A stretch of DNA of 64,000 nt from assembly GCA_001442985.1 (NCBI GenBank), contig LDYB01000014.1, positions 1 to 64,000 of the forward strand, read 5' to 3'. This document shows, in pieces, positions 1-8,148 of this stretch. This DNA is from Armatimonadetes bacterium DC. GTDB taxonomy: Bacteria; Armatimonadota; Fimbriimonadia; Fimbriimonadales; GBS-DC. A model generated the notes under the pieces. The model had not been told where the DNA came from. It did not search any database and saw only the letters and a program-made list of their open reading frames with translations. A program made the translations under genes and the position numbers. Position 1 is the stretch's first letter; every line of letters begins with the position of its first letter.

Positions 1-76
1 GCGCGAGCGCTTTCTCCACACGGCGCACACACGCGGCGCAGGTCATCCCCCGAATCTTCAGACGCACTCTGGGCAT
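1..76 (-). CDS. Heavy-metal-associated (HMA) domain protein, 3' part off the left edge
   Basis: Only the first 25 codons are visible. They read MPRVRLKIRGMTCAACVRRV and continue; GMTCAACV is the GMxCxxC copper-binding loop of HMA domains. This is either a small CopZ-like copper chaperone or the N-terminus of a CopA-type P-type ATPase; the window cannot separate them. The motif begins at residue 10, as expected at the very start of either protein. A TATACT -10 box lies 7 nt upstream of the ATG, so the predicted transcript starts at the start codon and has no ribosome binding site. Confidence 0.8.
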   Translation of the reverse strand, partial: MPRVRLKIRGMTCAACVRRVEKALA

Positions 77-82
77 ACAGGG

Positions 83-88
83 AGTATA
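83..88 (-). promoter_or_regulatory. -10 box (TATACT) of the HMA gene, leaderless type
   Basis: TATACT on the minus strand ends 7 nt before the ATG at 76, which places the expected +1 on the A of the start codon. No clear -35 is seen. Confidence 0.55.
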
Positions 89-190
89 CCCGATTCGGAA
101 CCCTGTGCGGTGTTCTATCGGGTACAACGGTGGGATACCCCTGACCTGCCGTGAACCCCTCGCCGTCCAATACACTCATAAGGACACAGG

Positions 191-196
191 TATAAT
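191..196 (+). promoter_or_regulatory. -10 box (TATAAT) of recG, leaderless type
   Basis: A perfect TATAAT places +1 near 203, two bases before the ATG at 205. A TTG at 196 in the same frame overlaps the -10 box, so it would not be transcribed from this promoter. Confidence 0.55.
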
Positions 197-204
197 TGCA
201 GGCA

Positions 205-2298
205 ATGGAACGGCGTGCAAGCGTGCGACTGGACACCGAAGTGCGCTTTCTTAAGGGGGTCGGCGACAAGCGGGCGCAAATCCTCGCCAAACTGGAACTG
301 TACACCCTGCAGGACCTGCTCTATCACCTGCCGCGACGCTACGAGGACCGCTCCCAGTTTCGCCGAATTGCGCACGCCCGCCCCGGCGAGGCAGCCACTT
401 TTGCAGGCAAGCTCATTACAGTGGACAATATCACCCCGCGCAGGGGGCTGACCCTCACCAAAGCCTTTCTGGACGACGGCTCCGGCGCGCTGGAGCTGGT
501 CTGGTACAACCAGCCCTACCTCAAAGACAGGCTGCTCAAACTGCGCAACCGCCGAATCGTCGTCTACGGGGTCGTCAAGGACACAGGCTGGGGACTGCAG
601 ATGGAAACCCCCGAATGGGAAGACCTCGAAGAGAACGACTCGATGGACGGGCTGTTGCACACCAACCGCATTGTGCCTATCTATCCGCTCACGGAAGGCA
701 TCGGGCAAAAACAGATGCGCCAGATTCTCTGGAATGCAATACAGTACGCCGACCTCGTGCCCGAAATTTTGCCCCGTGAAGTGCGCGAGCGCGTGGGGCT
801 GATGCCCGTCGCGGACGCGATTCGGCAGGTGCATTTCCCTGACCGCATGGATTTGATCACCCCCGCCCGCCAGCGACTGGTGTTTGAAGAGTTCTTCGTG
901 ATGCAGCTGGGGATTGGCATCAAGCGCCAGCAGATAGCGCAGGAGCGCGGCATCGCGATGCGCATCGACGAAGACCGCCTGATGGAAAAGATTCGCCAGA
1001 TTGTGCCGTTTGAGCTCACCAACGCCCAGAAGCGCGTGATTCGGGAAATCTGGGACGATATGCGCCGCCCCCACCCGATGAACCGCCTGCTTCAGGGCGA
1101 TGTCGGCTCGGGTAAGACCATCGTGGCGGGCGCGGCGATTCTGGCAGCCGTGGACAATCAGTATCAGGCAGCCATTATGGCGCCCACCGAGATTCTTGCG
1201 GAACAGCACTATATGGTGTTGCACCGCCTGTTCCAGCCGCTGGGGATCACGGTGGAGTTGCTGGTGGGGCGCTTGACGCCGCGTCAGCGGGCGCAGGCTT
1301 ACGAGCGAATCGCCTCTGGGCGGGGGATGGTCGCCGTCGGCACGCACGCGCTGATTCAGGAAGGCGTCAACTTCGCCCGGCTGGGGCTGGCGATTGTAGA
1401 CGAACAGCACCGTTTCGGCGTGCTTCAGCGCGCCGCTTTGCGCGACAAGGGCATCGCACCCCACCTGCTCGTGATGACCGCCACTCCTATCCCCCGCACG
1501 CTCACGCTCTCGCTCTATGGCGACCTCGATGTCTCCATTATTGATGAGACGCCCCCCGGACGCAAACCCGTCAAGACCTACTGGAAGTTCCCCGAAGACC
1601 GCCTCAAGGTCTACGAGGGCGTTCGCAAGCTGGTGGCGCAGGGGCGACAGGCGTATATCATCTGCCCGCTGATTGAAGAATCGGAAAAACTGCAGGTGCG
1701 CGCGGCGGAAGACCTCTATGAGCATCTGCGCAAAGATGTGTTCCCCGACCTGCGTGTGGGACTGCTACACGGCAGGATGAAGCCCGCCGAAAAAGAGGCG
1801 GTGATGGAAGCTTTCCGCGCAGGCGAAATCGATGTGCTGGTCTCCACCACCGTGATTGAGGTGGGCGTGGATGTGCCGAACGCCGTGGCGATGATTATTG
1901 AGGATGCGGAACGCTTCGGGCTGGCGCAGTTGCACCAGCTGCGGGGGCGTGTCGGGCGCGGCGAACACCAATCGTACTGCGTGCTGATTGCCGACCCGAA
2001 AACCGACGAGGGCAAAGCCCGCATGGAAATCATGACCCGCACCAATAACGGCTTCCTGATTGCTGAGGAAGACCTGCGCATTCGCGGTCCGGGCGAAATC
2101 TACGGCACACGCCAGAGCGGAATGCCCTCGTTCCGTGTGGCAGACCTGGTGAAGGATATGCACCTGCTGGAGGTGGCGCGTCAGGAGGCATTTCGCTTGC
2201 TGGAGCGCGACCCCGACCTGAACCTGCCCCAGCACCAGCGGTTGAAGGAGGCAGTAGACCGCTTCCGCCACAAGGTGGTGGTGGCAACGGTGGGCTAA
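205..2298 (+). CDS. recG: ATP-dependent DNA helicase RecG
   Basis: RecG remodels stalled replication forks and branch-migrates Holliday junctions in the cytoplasm. The 697-aa product has the full architecture: an N-terminal wedge/OB region (about 1-260), Walker A GDVGSGKT near residue 300, the DEQH box in VDEQHRFG near 400, the TATPIPRT motif, and a helicase C-terminal domain with QLRGRVGRG. The length is typical (RecG about 690 aa). The ATG at 205 is preferred over the in-frame TTG at 196 because the TTG lies in the TATAAT box. The gene is monocistronic and converges on the next gene, with one base between the two stop codons and no terminator hairpin seen. Confidence 0.97.
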   Translation: MERRASVRLDTEVRFLKGVGDKRAQILAKLELYTLQDLLYHLPRRYEDRSQFRRIAHARPGEAATFAGKLITVDNITPRRGLTLTKAFLDDGSGALELVWYNQPYLKDRLLKLRNRRIVVYGVVKDTGWGLQMETPEWEDLEENDSMDGLLHTNRIVPIYPLTEGIGQKQMRQILWNAIQYADLVPEILPREVRERVGLMPVADAIRQVHFPDRMDLITPARQRLVFEEFFVMQLGIGIKRQQIAQERGIAMRIDEDRLMEKIRQIVPFELTNAQKRVIREIWDDMRRPHPMNRLLQGDVGSGKTIVAGAAILAAVDNQYQAAIMAPTEILAEQHYMVLHRLFQPLGITVELLVGRLTPRQRAQAYERIASGRGMVAVGTHALIQEGVNFARLGLAIVDEQHRFGVLQRAALRDKGIAPHLLVMTATPIPRTLTLSLYGDLDVSIIDETPPGRKPVKTYWKFPEDRLKVYEGVRKLVAQGRQAYIICPLIEESEKLQVRAAEDLYEHLRKDVFPDLRVGLLHGRMKPAEKEAVMEAFRAGEIDVLVSTTVIEVGVDVPNAVAMIIEDAERFGLAQLHQLRGRVGRGEHQSYCVLIADPKTDEGKARMEIMTRTNNGFLIAEEDLRIRGPGEIYGTRQSGMPSFRVADLVKDMHLLEVARQEAFRLLERDPDLNLPQHQRLKEAVDRFRHKVVVATVG

Positions 2299-2299
2299 C

Positions 2300-3268
2300 T
2301 CAGCGCGAAACCTTAATCACGAAAATCTCGCGCTGTTCGTTGGTGATAATCAGCGTCTCGTTGTCCACCCACTCAATCGCCTCGCACTGCTTGCCGTTGG
2401 TGAACCGAATCTGGGTGGCTTTGCCTTCCGAGAGGAATCGGTCGCCTTGCGGGGGGCGCTGGAAGAGCCATACCGACTGCTGAGGCGCCTGACACAGCAC
2501 CGCCAGCACCTGCTCATCGGGCGACATCGCCGCCGCCGTCACCCAGCCCCCCAGATTGGGATGTTCATCCACTTTCGTGAGGGTATTGATGCGGTCGGTG
2601 GCTTCGCTGTCCAGCCGATAGAGGGTGGTGCTGGGGTCGGGGGTGTCGGGCTGGCGGGCAGGGCGATGCTTGGTCAGCAGATAGAGCTTACCTTGAAACA
2701 CAAAGAGCGCCTCGCAGTCGTAGCGCCAGGCGTCCTCAGGCGGAAAGGCTTTCTGGTCAGGGTAGGCAACCGGGATGCGCTTCAACACATGGGTGCGCAC
2801 GGTTTCGCGCGGGTTCGGCTCTTTCAGCACATAAATCGCTAAATCGCGGCGGGCGTTGAAGTTGTTGCCCGTATCGGCGATATAGAGCGTGTCGCCGTCG
2901 ATGGCGATATCTTCCCAGTCTATGTTCGTCGCGCCTTCAATCTGGACGCCCTCGAAATCGGGTGGGGCACTTTCGGGGCGGTTGGACGAATCGCGCCGCG
3001 ACACGAACGGCGGCACAATCACCGCGCCATTTTGCCGAATCGCGAACAGGCGTGCCCTGTCGCCGCTGTCGTTGTGAACCCAGTAGACATCGGGGTAGGT
3101 GCGACTGCGGGCAATCCCGCTCATTTCGTCAATCGGGGGGTGCGCAACGGTGGCGACAGGTTGAAGCGGGATCCCGTTTTGCGCCGATTTGGCAGGCGTC
3201 GGCAAAAACCAGCCAAACACACCCAGCGCGATTGCGAAGCCTATCAAATACCAGCCAACACGACGCAT
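2300..3268 (-). CDS. Exported or membrane-anchored beta-propeller-like protein
   Basis: The 322-aa product begins with two arginines and a hydrophobic stretch (about residues 5-24, GWYLIGFAIALGVFGWFLP), fitting a signal anchor or uncleaved signal peptide. The rest is mostly beta: EMSGIARSRTYPDVYWVHNDSGD, then IEGATNIDWEDIAIDG, repeated acidic turns and CEAIEWVDNETLIITNE. This resembles SdiA-regulated/esterase-like phytase propellers that read 'is the user-visible value there' type repeats, but no catalytic set can be assigned. Function unknown. The start is ATG at 3268; a GTG at 3271 sits exactly on the predicted +1, so a 323-aa form is possible. Confidence 0.75.
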   Translation of the reverse strand: MRRVGWYLIGFAIALGVFGWFLPTPAKSAQNGIPLQPVATVAHPPIDEMSGIARSRTYPDVYWVHNDSGDRARLFAIRQNGAVIVPPFVSRRDSSNRPESAPPDFEGVQIEGATNIDWEDIAIDGDTLYIADTGNNFNARRDLAIYVLKEPNPRETVRTHVLKRIPVAYPDQKAFPPEDAWRYDCEALFVFQGKLYLLTKHRPARQPDTPDPSTTLYRLDSEATDRINTLTKVDEHPNLGGWVTAAAMSPDEQVLAVLCQAPQQSVWLFQRPPQGDRFLSEGKATQIRFTNGKQCEAIEWVDNETLIITNEQREIFVIKVSR

Positions 3269-3277
3269 CACGGGATA

Positions 3278-3283
3278 AGTGTA
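3278..3283 (-). promoter_or_regulatory. -10 box (TACACT), leaderless type
   Basis: TACACT on the minus strand places +1 at 3271, on a GTG and three bases before the ATG at 3268. It forms a divergent pair with the TACAAT box at 3318-3323. Confidence 0.45.
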
Positions 3284-3317
3284 CCCGCTCTGCGTGTTAG
3301 CGTTGTGTTAACTCAGG

Positions 3318-3323
3318 TACAAT
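3318..3323 (+). promoter_or_regulatory. -10 box (TACAAT) of the 45-aa ORF, leaderless type
   Basis: TACAAT puts +1 at 3330, exactly the A of an ATG that opens a 45-codon ORF. Confidence 0.45.
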
Positions 3324-3329
3324 AGGCGT

Positions 3330-3467
3330 ATGCGATGGCTCTGGCGTCTTTTGCGGCTGCTGGGGGATGTGCGTGCGCTGAGTCGGGGGCGTTTGGGGCA
3401 ACGGCTGGCGTGGCGCGTCGCACGCGGGCTGCTGTGGCGCGTGGGACGCCGACGCCGATGGGGGTAG
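3330..3467 (+). CDS. 45-aa Arg/Leu/Trp-rich mini-protein
   Basis: The ORF starts at an ATG that coincides with the predicted transcription start of a TACAAT box and ends at TAG 3465-3467. The product begins MRWLWRLLRLLGDVRALSRG and ends in RRRRW then G; it is strongly basic and amphipathic, about one third Arg, with Leu, Trp and Gly. It could bind membrane, nucleic acid or a partner protein. It is probably co-transcribed with the glycosyltransferase 37 bases downstream, which has no promoter of its own that I can see. There is no family I recognise. A chance ORF in GC-rich DNA remains possible. Confidence 0.5.
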   Translation: MRWLWRLLRLLGDVRALSRGRLGQRLAWRVARGLLWRVGRRRRWG

Positions 3468-3504
3468 ACAGGAAAACATCTTTCTGTAGCGAACCCCTGC
3501 CCGC

Positions 3505-4719
3505 GTGCGCGTTCTGATGCTCTCATGGGAATATCCGCCGCGGATCGTGGGCGGCATTGCACGCCATGTGCAGGAGCTGGCGGAGTCGCTTGCCGCGCAG
3601 GGTGTGGAAGTGCATGTGCTGACCGCCTCGCACCCCGATGCGCCTGAGGAAGCGGTGGAAAACGGGGTGTTCCTCCATCGCGTGGGACCGCCGTTTCACC
3701 CCAGAGAGGACTTTCTGGGCTGGGTGCTGGCGCTGAACGCCAGCATGCAGAGTCGTGGCGAAGCGCTGTTGCACGCATGGCTCCAGACGGAGCCAGAGAC
3801 TCCCGTGATCCTGCACGCGCACGACTGGCTGGCGTACCCTGCGGGACGCGCGTTGAAACATGCGTTTCGGATTCCGCTGGTGGCGACCATCCATGCGACA
3901 GAACACGGGCGCCATGGGGGGCTGTTCAGCGACCTGTCGCGCACGATTCATCAGATGGAGTGGGAGCTGACCTACGAGGCGTGGCGTGTAATTGTGTGCA
4001 GCCAGTTCATGCTGGGCGAGGTGCATCGCCTGTTCGCAACGCCCCTTGACAAGATAGATGTGATTCCCAACGGCATCCGCGCGGAAAAGTTTGAATTTGA
4101 GTTTCCTGAAGCCGAGCGCTGGGCGTTTCGGCAACGCTACGCCCAGCCTGATGAGCCGATTGTCTTCTTCGTGGGGCGGATGGTGCCTGAAAAGGGTGTT
4201 CAGGTGCTGTTGCAGGCGTTTCCGATTGTGAAAGCGGAGGTGCCGAAGGCGCGGCTGGTGATTGCGGGCGGCGGCGCGCGGGCGCATCTGGAGGGATTCG
4301 TGCGGTTTCTGCATCTGGAAGACTCGGTGCAATTCCTGGGCTTTATCCCCGACGAAGAGTTGCTGCGCCTCTATCGGGTGGTGGATGTGGCGGTCTATCC
4401 GAGCCTGTATGAGCCGTTCGGCATTGTGGCGCTGGAGGCGATGGCGGTGGGTGTGCCAGTGGTGGTGTCCGATGCGGGCGGCTTAAAAGAGGTGGTCTGG
4501 CACGAGCAAACAGGGATTACAACCTACGCGGGCAACCCCGAAAGTCTGGCGTGGGGCATCCTGCGGGTATTGAAGGACCCTGAATCGGCGCGTCGCCGCG
4601 CCGAGTATGCCCAGCAGGTCGTGCGCACGGAGTTCCACTGGGAACGGATTGCCCAGCAGACCCGCCGGGTGTACCAGCGGGTCTGGGGCGAATATCTTCA
4701 AAGTGGCTGGGGGCGTTAG
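3505..4719 (+). CDS. Glycosyltransferase family 4 (glycogen-synthase-like)
   Basis: A GT-B retaining glycosyltransferase of 404 aa. The N-terminal half opens MRVLMLSWEYPPRIVGGIAR, the acceptor-domain glycine loop of the GT4 'glycogen synthase' subgroup. The C-terminal half has the donor-binding pieces FVGRMVPEKGVQVLL and EPFGIVALEAMAVGVPVVVS, the E-x7-E signature. Substrate is unknown: it may extend alpha-glucan or build an envelope glycan. The start is GTG, chosen because the conserved MRVLMLSWEYPP begins there; no good ribosome binding site precedes it, consistent with read-through from the 45-aa ORF. Its 3' end overlaps the convergent TPR gene by 4 nt. Confidence 0.9.
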   Translation: MRVLMLSWEYPPRIVGGIARHVQELAESLAAQGVEVHVLTASHPDAPEEAVENGVFLHRVGPPFHPREDFLGWVLALNASMQSRGEALLHAWLQTEPETPVILHAHDWLAYPAGRALKHAFRIPLVATIHATEHGRHGGLFSDLSRTIHQMEWELTYEAWRVIVCSQFMLGEVHRLFATPLDKIDVIPNGIRAEKFEFEFPEAERWAFRQRYAQPDEPIVFFVGRMVPEKGVQVLLQAFPIVKAEVPKARLVIAGGGARAHLEGFVRFLHLEDSVQFLGFIPDEELLRLYRVVDVAVYPSLYEPFGIVALEAMAVGVPVVVSDAGGLKEVVWHEQTGITTYAGNPESLAWGILRVLKDPESARRRAEYAQQVVRTEFHWERIAQQTRRVYQRVWGEYLQSGWGR

Positions 4720-5633
4720 GCGGCGAGGTCGCTGAGGGCGTTTCGGGCGATGGGGTTTTCGGGGTCAATATCCAGCACCTGCTGGAAGTGGTGTCGTGCT
4801 TCGGCGAGGCGTCCGCAATCGCGCAGGGTGATGGCAAGGTTCAGATGCGCCTCTAAGTAGCGGGGGTTAATCTCCAGCGCTTTCTGGAACTGTTCGATGG
4901 CTTCCTCCTCGCGTCCCAGCGCGGCGAGCGCCATCCCCAGATGGTTGCGGATATCGGCGAAGTTGGGGCGGATGGCGAGCGCTTTGCGATACTCGGCAAC
5001 CGCTGCTTCGAAGTTGCCCCGTTTGTAAAGGTCATCGCCCAGCTGCGCATGGTAGAGGGCGTCGTCTGTGCCGTTGGAGCCAAGCGTCTCGAAAAGGGCA
5101 ATCGCCTGATCAAAATAGCCCTTCTGGTCATATTCCAGCGCCTGCTCCAGCCGTTTGGCGTCGAAGCTGGAGTCGAGTGAGGCGGCAAACCGGATTTGCC
5201 GAATACCCTCTTCGCGGTGTCCCGTCTCGTAGAGCAGGATGCCCTTATACAGGTGCGCTTTGGCGAATCGGGCGTTAATCTGGAGCGCCTCTTCGATATG
5301 CTGGAGGGCGCCCTCGTAGTCGCGCAGTTTGCGGAGTGCCAGCGCCCGCTGGAAATGGAGGTCGGCGTAGTGGGGGTGGATCTCCAGCGCCTGTGCGAAA
5401 TGCTGGGCAGCCGCCTCATACTGACCCCGCCGATAGGCAGCCTGACCCAACTGCGCGTGCGATTCGGCGATGTAGAATTTCGCCAGCTTCTGCACCATCA
5501 CATCGCGCGTTTCCGTCAGTGAGCGCTCAAAAAGGCGCAACGCTTCTTCAAAGCGCCCATCATCATAACACCGGATGCCCTCGTCATAAGCACGGCTCTT
5601 CCCAACGCCCAGGAATTTCTGAAGGAACGACAT
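4716..5633 (-). CDS. TPR-repeat protein
   Basis: The 305-aa product is built almost wholly of tetratricopeptide repeats from about residue 15 to the end. Canonical units are recognisable, such as AAYRRGQYEAAAQHFAQALE, then HPHYADLHFQRALALRKLRD and LGREEEAIEQFQKALEINPR, each followed by the next helix pair; I estimate seven or eight. TPR arrays are protein-protein scaffolds and no partner is evident. The start is ATG 5633 (MSFLQKFLG), which follows AGGAGG with a 5-nt spacer; a longer ORF upstream lacks a ribosome binding site. There is no signal peptide, so it is probably cytoplasmic. It is divergent from the histidine kinase. Confidence 0.9.
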   Translation of the reverse strand: MSFLQKFLGVGKSRAYDEGIRCYDDGRFEEALRLFERSLTETRDVMVQKLAKFYIAESHAQLGQAAYRRGQYEAAAQHFAQALEIHPHYADLHFQRALALRKLRDYEGALQHIEEALQINARFAKAHLYKGILLYETGHREEGIRQIRFAASLDSSFDAKRLEQALEYDQKGYFDQAIALFETLGSNGTDDALYHAQLGDDLYKRGNFEAAVAEYRKALAIRPNFADIRNHLGMALAALGREEEAIEQFQKALEINPRYLEAHLNLAITLRDCGRLAEARHHFQQVLDIDPENPIARNALSDLAA

Positions 5634-5734
5634 GCTTGCCTCCTGTACGGGATTATCGGAAGCAGAAAAACCCATCTTGAGGGGGATGGCAGGAATTGTA
5701 TGAGGAGAAGCATATATTTCTCCGTAGAAAGGCG

Positions 5735-8089
5735 ATGCGCTCACTGGCACAGGTGTTGATTACAGGCACGGTCTACGCCCTGCTGGGTTGGGTGGGCTTG
5801 CATTATGCTTACCTGCCGACCTCCATCTCGCTCTTGTGGCTCCCAACGGGCTGGGCGATTGGGATGGTGTGGTGGTGGGGGCGCCCTGCGCTGGTGGGCG
5901 CCGCGCTGGCGGTGATGGTGCTTTCGGGGCTTGTGGAAGGCTGGGGCTGGGCTGGGCTGGCTCGGGCGGGCATCAGCTGGATTGCTTATGGCTCGATCAC
6001 GACGCTGCTGCGGCGCTTGAGTTTTGATTCGAACTTCCGCTATCCGCGCGACCTTATCGTGTTCTCGTGCGTGCTGGGGGGCGTGCTGGCGTTTACTGCG
6101 GTTTTACAGAATAGTGTCACGCTGCTCACAGGAGCTTTGTCGCTAAGCGCATTCCGGGAGAACTGGTGGCACTGGTGGGGCGGGAACCTGTTAGGGGGAC
6201 TGCTGATGGCCACGCCCCTGCTGGCGTATCAGCGGTTCAAAACCCTCAAGCTCAAGCACTGGGGCGAGATAGCACTCGCGTCGGGGCTGGTAGTGATGTT
6301 GACCTACTTCGTGCGCATGATTGACCCCTCCCACTATGCGCCGCTCTTGCTGGTGGCGGCGTTCCCGGTGCTGATGTGGGCGACCCTTCGCTTCGAGATT
6401 GCAGGCTTGAGCCTTACCCTGCTCGCGCTGGCGCTGGGATTGGGACCGCCTTTTGGAATGATTGTGCCTTCCGGGGCGGAGCAGATGACGGCGGGGGTCT
6501 TCTTTACTTACTGGCTCTTTCTGGTGATGAGCTATCATACGATGATGGTGCTGGGCATCTATGTGCGCCAGAAGCGCGAGTTTGCCCAGAAACTGGAAGA
6601 TGCTTACCTGCAAATGGAAGCGATTCTGGAAAACGCGCCAACAGTGGCTATTCAGGGCTATGATGCCGAAGGGCGCGTCGTGTTCTGGAACCGCGCCTCT
6701 GAAGAGATGTATGGCTACACGCGCGAGCAGGCGCTGGGCAAAACGCTATCCCAGCTGCTCTTTTCGCCCGAACAGGAGCAGGAATATCGGGTGATGATTC
6801 AGGAAATTCTGCGAACGGGCAAACCTGCACCCCTGAGAGAATGGGAAATCCGTATGGCAGATGGACAGACGCGCTACATCCTTTCCTCGCTGTTCCCCGT
6901 CCGACTGCGTGAAGGAACAGTCGTTATCTGCGCCGATATTGATATCACCGAACGCAAGCGACTGGAAAACCAGCTACTGCAGGCGCAAAAGCTGGAGAGT
7001 GTTGGACGCCTGGCAGGCGGCGTGGCGCACGACTTCAATAATATGCTCGCCGCGATTATGGGATACGCCGAGCTGGGGATGACGCGCGTACCGCCCGATC
7101 ACCCCGTCCAGCAGGACCTGCAACGCATTCTCGAAGCGGCAGAACGATCTGCGAATATCGTGCGTCAGTTACTGGGATTCGCACGCAAACAGTTCGCCCA
7201 GCCACGCCCAACCGACATCAATCAGGTCATTCAGGAAATGCTCCCACTCTTTGAGCATATGCTGGGCAAGGGGGTGGAGGTTAAACTCGAGCTTCACTCT
7301 GCGCCCCAGATTGTGCTGATAGACCCCGCCCAGCTGGAACAGATTCTGATGAACCTCGTGCTGAATGCACGCGACGCGATGCCAAATGGCGGCACCATTA
7401 CCATCCGTACCTCTCCCCGTCGGGTTGAAAAGCCAATTCCTGCGCTCCCCAAGGATGCCCCTCCCGGGGAATACGAATGCCTGAGCGTGCGCGATGAGGG
7501 AATTGGCATCGCGCCCGAAGACTTGCCGCATATTTTTGAACCCTTCTACACCACCAAAGGCGTGTATGGGCACGGGCTGGGGCTGGCAACGGTCTACGGA
7601 ATCGTCGACCAGAATCACGGCTTTCTGCAGGTTTTCAGCCAGCCGGGGCAGGGGACTGAGTTCTGCATCTGCTTCCCACGCTATCCTGAACCTGTTGTCG
7701 CCAAACCCCTGCTGCCGGGCGAAGGTGTCCAGACCCCGCCTGCGCGAATCCTGCTGGTGGAAGACGATAACAGCGTGCGTGAAAGCCTCAGCCTGATGCT
7801 TCAAATGATGGGGCATTCGGTTCATGCCTGCGCAACCCCCGAGGAAGCCTTGGAGGTCAGCCAGCAGAACGCTTTTGACATTCTCATCACCGATGTCGGG
7901 CTGCCCCGAATGGACGGTTATCAGCTCGCGGAACAGCTCGCGCGGCACTGCCCGCAACTCCGATGCATCTTTATGAGCGGTTATCAGGACCCACGCTTGC
8001 CAATCGAGTTGCCCTTGCGTCATGTCTTCTTGTCGAAGCCTTTCAGCTTGCGCCGCCTGCAGGAGGCTCTGAAAGAATTACAAGAATAA
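5735..8089 (+). CDS. MASE1-PAS hybrid sensor histidine kinase with receiver domain
   Basis: A membrane-bound two-component sensor of 784 aa. Residues about 1-290 form a MASE1-like block of eight or so transmembrane helices. A PAS domain follows (about 300-420, ENAPTVAIQGYDAEGRVVFW). HisKA has the phospho-acceptor His432 in GVAHDFNN; HATPase_c has the N box NARDAM, DEGIGIAPEDL and the GHGLGLATVYGI lid. A C-terminal receiver carries RILLVEDDN, phospho-acceptor Asp720 (TDVGLPRMDG) and the Lys of FLSKPFS. The cis receiver with no DNA-binding output domain suggests feedback or a phosphorelay to an unlinked protein. The start is ATG (MRSLAQVL); a TTG 39 nt upstream is in frame but poorer. The ligand is unknown. 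Confidence 0.93.
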   Translation: MRSLAQVLITGTVYALLGWVGLHYAYLPTSISLLWLPTGWAIGMVWWWGRPALVGAALAVMVLSGLVEGWGWAGLARAGISWIAYGSITTLLRRLSFDSNFRYPRDLIVFSCVLGGVLAFTAVLQNSVTLLTGALSLSAFRENWWHWWGGNLLGGLLMATPLLAYQRFKTLKLKHWGEIALASGLVVMLTYFVRMIDPSHYAPLLLVAAFPVLMWATLRFEIAGLSLTLLALALGLGPPFGMIVPSGAEQMTAGVFFTYWLFLVMSYHTMMVLGIYVRQKREFAQKLEDAYLQMEAILENAPTVAIQGYDAEGRVVFWNRASEEMYGYTREQALGKTLSQLLFSPEQEQEYRVMIQEILRTGKPAPLREWEIRMADGQTRYILSSLFPVRLREGTVVICADIDITERKRLENQLLQAQKLESVGRLAGGVAHDFNNMLAAIMGYAELGMTRVPPDHPVQQDLQRILEAAERSANIVRQLLGFARKQFAQPRPTDINQVIQEMLPLFEHMLGKGVEVKLELHSAPQIVLIDPAQLEQILMNLVLNARDAMPNGGTITIRTSPRRVEKPIPALPKDAPPGEYECLSVRDEGIGIAPEDLPHIFEPFYTTKGVYGHGLGLATVYGIVDQNHGFLQVFSQPGQGTEFCICFPRYPEPVVAKPLLPGEGVQTPPARILLVEDDNSVRESLSLMLQMMGHSVHACATPEEALEVSQQNAFDILITDVGLPRMDGYQLAEQLARHCPQLRCIFMSGYQDPRLPIELPLRHVFLSKPFSLRRLQEALKELQE

Positions 8090-8124
8090 CGGAACGCCAG
8101 CCCCCTGCAAACCGTCTGATGTGC

Positions 8125-8130
8125 TATAAT
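8125..8130 (+). promoter_or_regulatory. -10 box (TATAAT) of the matrixin gene
   Basis: A perfect TATAAT lies 18 nt upstream of the start, followed by AAAGGAGGT; this gives a short leader with an ordinary ribosome binding site. Confidence 0.55.
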
Positions 8131-8148
8131 ACCAAAGGAGGTATGCGA

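Noticed and set aside
196-204. TTG at 196 as recG start
   Set aside because: The codon is part of the TATAAT box, so it would lie upstream of the predicted transcript.
115-1725. A 536-codon open frame antisense to recG
   Set aside because: It is the shadow of a GC-rich gene: recG has all its motifs, and the antisense product is His/Gln/Arg-rich with no recognisable domain.
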